From Nitrospirota bacterium (lineage in GTDB: Bacteria > Nitrospirota > Nitrospiria > Nitrospirales > UBA8639), in NCBI GenBank assembly GCA_020355985.1, contig CP070628.1, forward strand, positions 810,745 to 817,977: a DNA stretch of 7,233 nt, given 5' to 3'. The notes under the pieces were generated by a model, which made no database searches, was not told the DNA's origin, and saw only the letters and a program-made list of their open reading frames with translations. Position 1 is the stretch's first letter; every line of letters starts with the position of its first letter. The position numbers were made by a program, and so were the translations under genes. Below, in pieces: positions 5,904 through 7,233 of this stretch.

Positions 5904-7233
5904 TTAGGATTGTTGAATGATCCAAAGCATCAATTCAGGATGAAGTCGGCTGGCCTGAAGAATGGTCTGATGAATTTTGAAGGTGGGTAAAGATTCGCCT
6001 TTCTCAGCATGGACTACTGAGAGGTCGTATTCCTTGAAAAAATGGCCCATGGCGGCTGGGCCTGCTACACATCCAATTCCTCCCGGAACAAGATGATTGG
6101 CAAGGAACCAACTCCATTGCCTTAATTCTTTATGATCATCATAAACAGAAAAAGGGATCCACACATTCATCCAATCAAAAGGCGAATACGTGTTCCTGAT
6201 TGCCTGGGGATTCACTGGGGAAAATTGAAAATGCGGTAGCCAAGCTAAACTATTCTTGCGGCTTAGGGTGTTCCAAATTTGTTGGGCATGTTTTTGGGCA
6301 AACTCTGCCCACTCATACCAGATCGTATATCGTTGCGGTCGCTCATACTTCAGACAAGCCCCAAGGCATGCCTCACACCGTGCCAATAATATTTGATCCG
6401 CCATTTCCCTGAATTGCCGCAACTCGGGTTGTTCCTCTAGAAAATCATCCAGGTAGTCAAAGATAAAGGGTTGGCTTTCTTTTTCGCCGATGATTCGTGA
6501 GTCATCCGGATAGAGCAATACAGCAGAAAAGGCCTGCGACGGAGAAAGCGCTGGTGGACCTTGCGGAAAACACTTCCGCCAGGATGTTGAAGGGATTTCC
6601 CATTCCCGCTTAGAGTCAGGAGACGAAAGGTGCCACGATTCGCGTACTTTCATGACATGCAGTTGATCACCATCATACAGATGAAGTTCTTGCCCAAAGA
6701 CTTGGGCTCCACGCCCATCGGATTTCGCTTCTCCGGATGATGTCATAGGTAGATAGGACAACCCAGTTGAATCATCCCAGTACGTGACTTTTTGAATCTT
6801 GTGATGATGAATAGTCACACTCAACCTTTGCTCTTCATCGATATACCGAACCGGATACTCCGGTGAAGGCTTCCATTCCACTTCGTGCGATCGATTGACG
6901 TCTAAAAATACGTCCAGAGGAGCTTCTCCTGATTGAATGGAAGGGGTAAAAAATGCACTAAATAACCGAAACGCCCCCACGGATGGATAGGCAGGAATTC
7001 CTCTATACGGCAACGAAGTTGGAGCAGACGTCTGCTGATCATCATAGAGACCACGAATCAATTCAAAGGTTGCGCTCCCCGTTCCGGGAAGCAGGGACAA
7101 AAACAATTCCACGACTGGCAAATAATCAATTCGGCCCCATTCCATGCGACTCATACAGGACATAAACCTCGCTCCCTTAAAGGAGCCATCCTGTAAAACA
7201 TAGAATGCGTCTTTCACTTGACGAATCGTGGCT
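5904..7233 (-). CDS. Unrecognised Trp-rich protein, 5' end outside the window
   Basis: An open frame of about 442 codons that stays open to the right edge. A GTG at 7215-7217 is a possible start, but no ribosome site precedes it and the frame continues upstream, so the gene is probably truncated by the window. I do not recognise the family. Counting from that GTG, the N-terminal half contains LPYRGIPAYPSVGAFRLFSAFF (69-90) and a beta-rich stretch (120-200). A CEACLGAC cluster (Cys281, 284, 288) could bind a metal. The last 100 residues have WMNVWIPFSVYD (349-360) and LANHLVPGGIGCVAGP (372-387), which resemble the late strands of a class I methyltransferase, but no SAM-binding glycine motif is evident. 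Tryptophan is frequent (15 of 437). No signal peptide or membrane helix is visible. It is followed by the small coiled-coil gene. Confidence 0.75.
   Translation of the reverse strand, partial: ATIRQVKDAFYVLQDGSFKGARFMSCMSRMEWGRIDYLPVVELFLSLLPGTGSATFELIRGLYDDQQTSAPTSLPYRGIPAYPSVGAFRLFSAFFTPSIQSGEAPLDVFLDVNRSHEVEWKPSPEYPVRYIDEEQRLSVTIHHHKIQKVTYWDDSTGLSYLPMTSSGEAKSDGRGAQVFGQELHLYDGDQLHVMKVRESWHLSSPDSKREWEIPSTSWRKCFPQGPPALSPSQAFSAVLLYPDDSRIIGEKESQPFIFDYLDDFLEEQPELRQFREMADQILLARCEACLGACLKYERPQRYTIWYEWAEFAQKHAQQIWNTLSRKNSLAWLPHFQFSPVNPQAIRNTYSPFDWMNVWIPFSVYDDHKELRQWSWFLANHLVPGGIGCVAGPAAMGHFFKEYDLSVVHAEKGESLPTFKIHQTILQASRLHPELMLWIIQQS

Overview
All recognisable genes lie on the minus strand, so biology runs from right to left. 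The core is a de novo pyrimidine (UMP) synthesis operon with its control region: promoter, PyrR-binding leader and attenuator, then pyrR, pyrB, pyrC, a DUF4149-like membrane protein, carA and a lipoprotein-type sppA that runs off the left edge. Gaps between these genes are 3-54 bases, consistent with one transcript. To the right, upstream of the pyr promoter, are a small coiled-coil protein and the 3' part of a larger protein I do not recognise.

Organism: a bacterium of mid GC content (by eye about 45-50%). The clear lipobox on SppA suggests a lipoprotein-exporting, probably diderm lineage. Pyrimidine control by PyrR together with separate pyrB, pyrC and carA excludes an enterobacterial arrangement. 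Nitrospirota or a similar environmental phylum is possible, but that is a guess; nothing in the window fixes the phylum.

Region by region: 1-501 sppA (3' end missing); 506-1684 carA; 1739-2272 four-helix membrane protein; 2276-3595 pyrC; 3617-4537 pyrB; 4546-5097 pyrR; 5098-5286 a compact regulatory region; 5287-5555 non-coding, holding a 13-base palindrome and a weak hairpin; 5556-5855 coiled-coil protein; 5904-7233 unknown protein, 5' end missing.

How it works together: CarA supplies ammonia for carbamoyl phosphate, PyrB joins this to aspartate, and PyrC closes the ring to dihydroorotate. carB, pyrD, pyrE and pyrF are not here. PyrR should sense UMP/UTP against PRPP and bind the leader RNA. 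The most interesting point is the leader itself. Between the PyrR-binding hairpin and pyrR lies a 26-codon open reading frame that reads straight through the intrinsic terminator. Its Shine-Dalgarno sequence (AAGGAG) partly forms one strand of the PyrR hairpin. This suggests that PyrR controls transcription indirectly, by blocking translation of a leader peptide whose ribosomes would otherwise keep the terminator from folding. That mechanism is inferred from sequence, not demonstrated.
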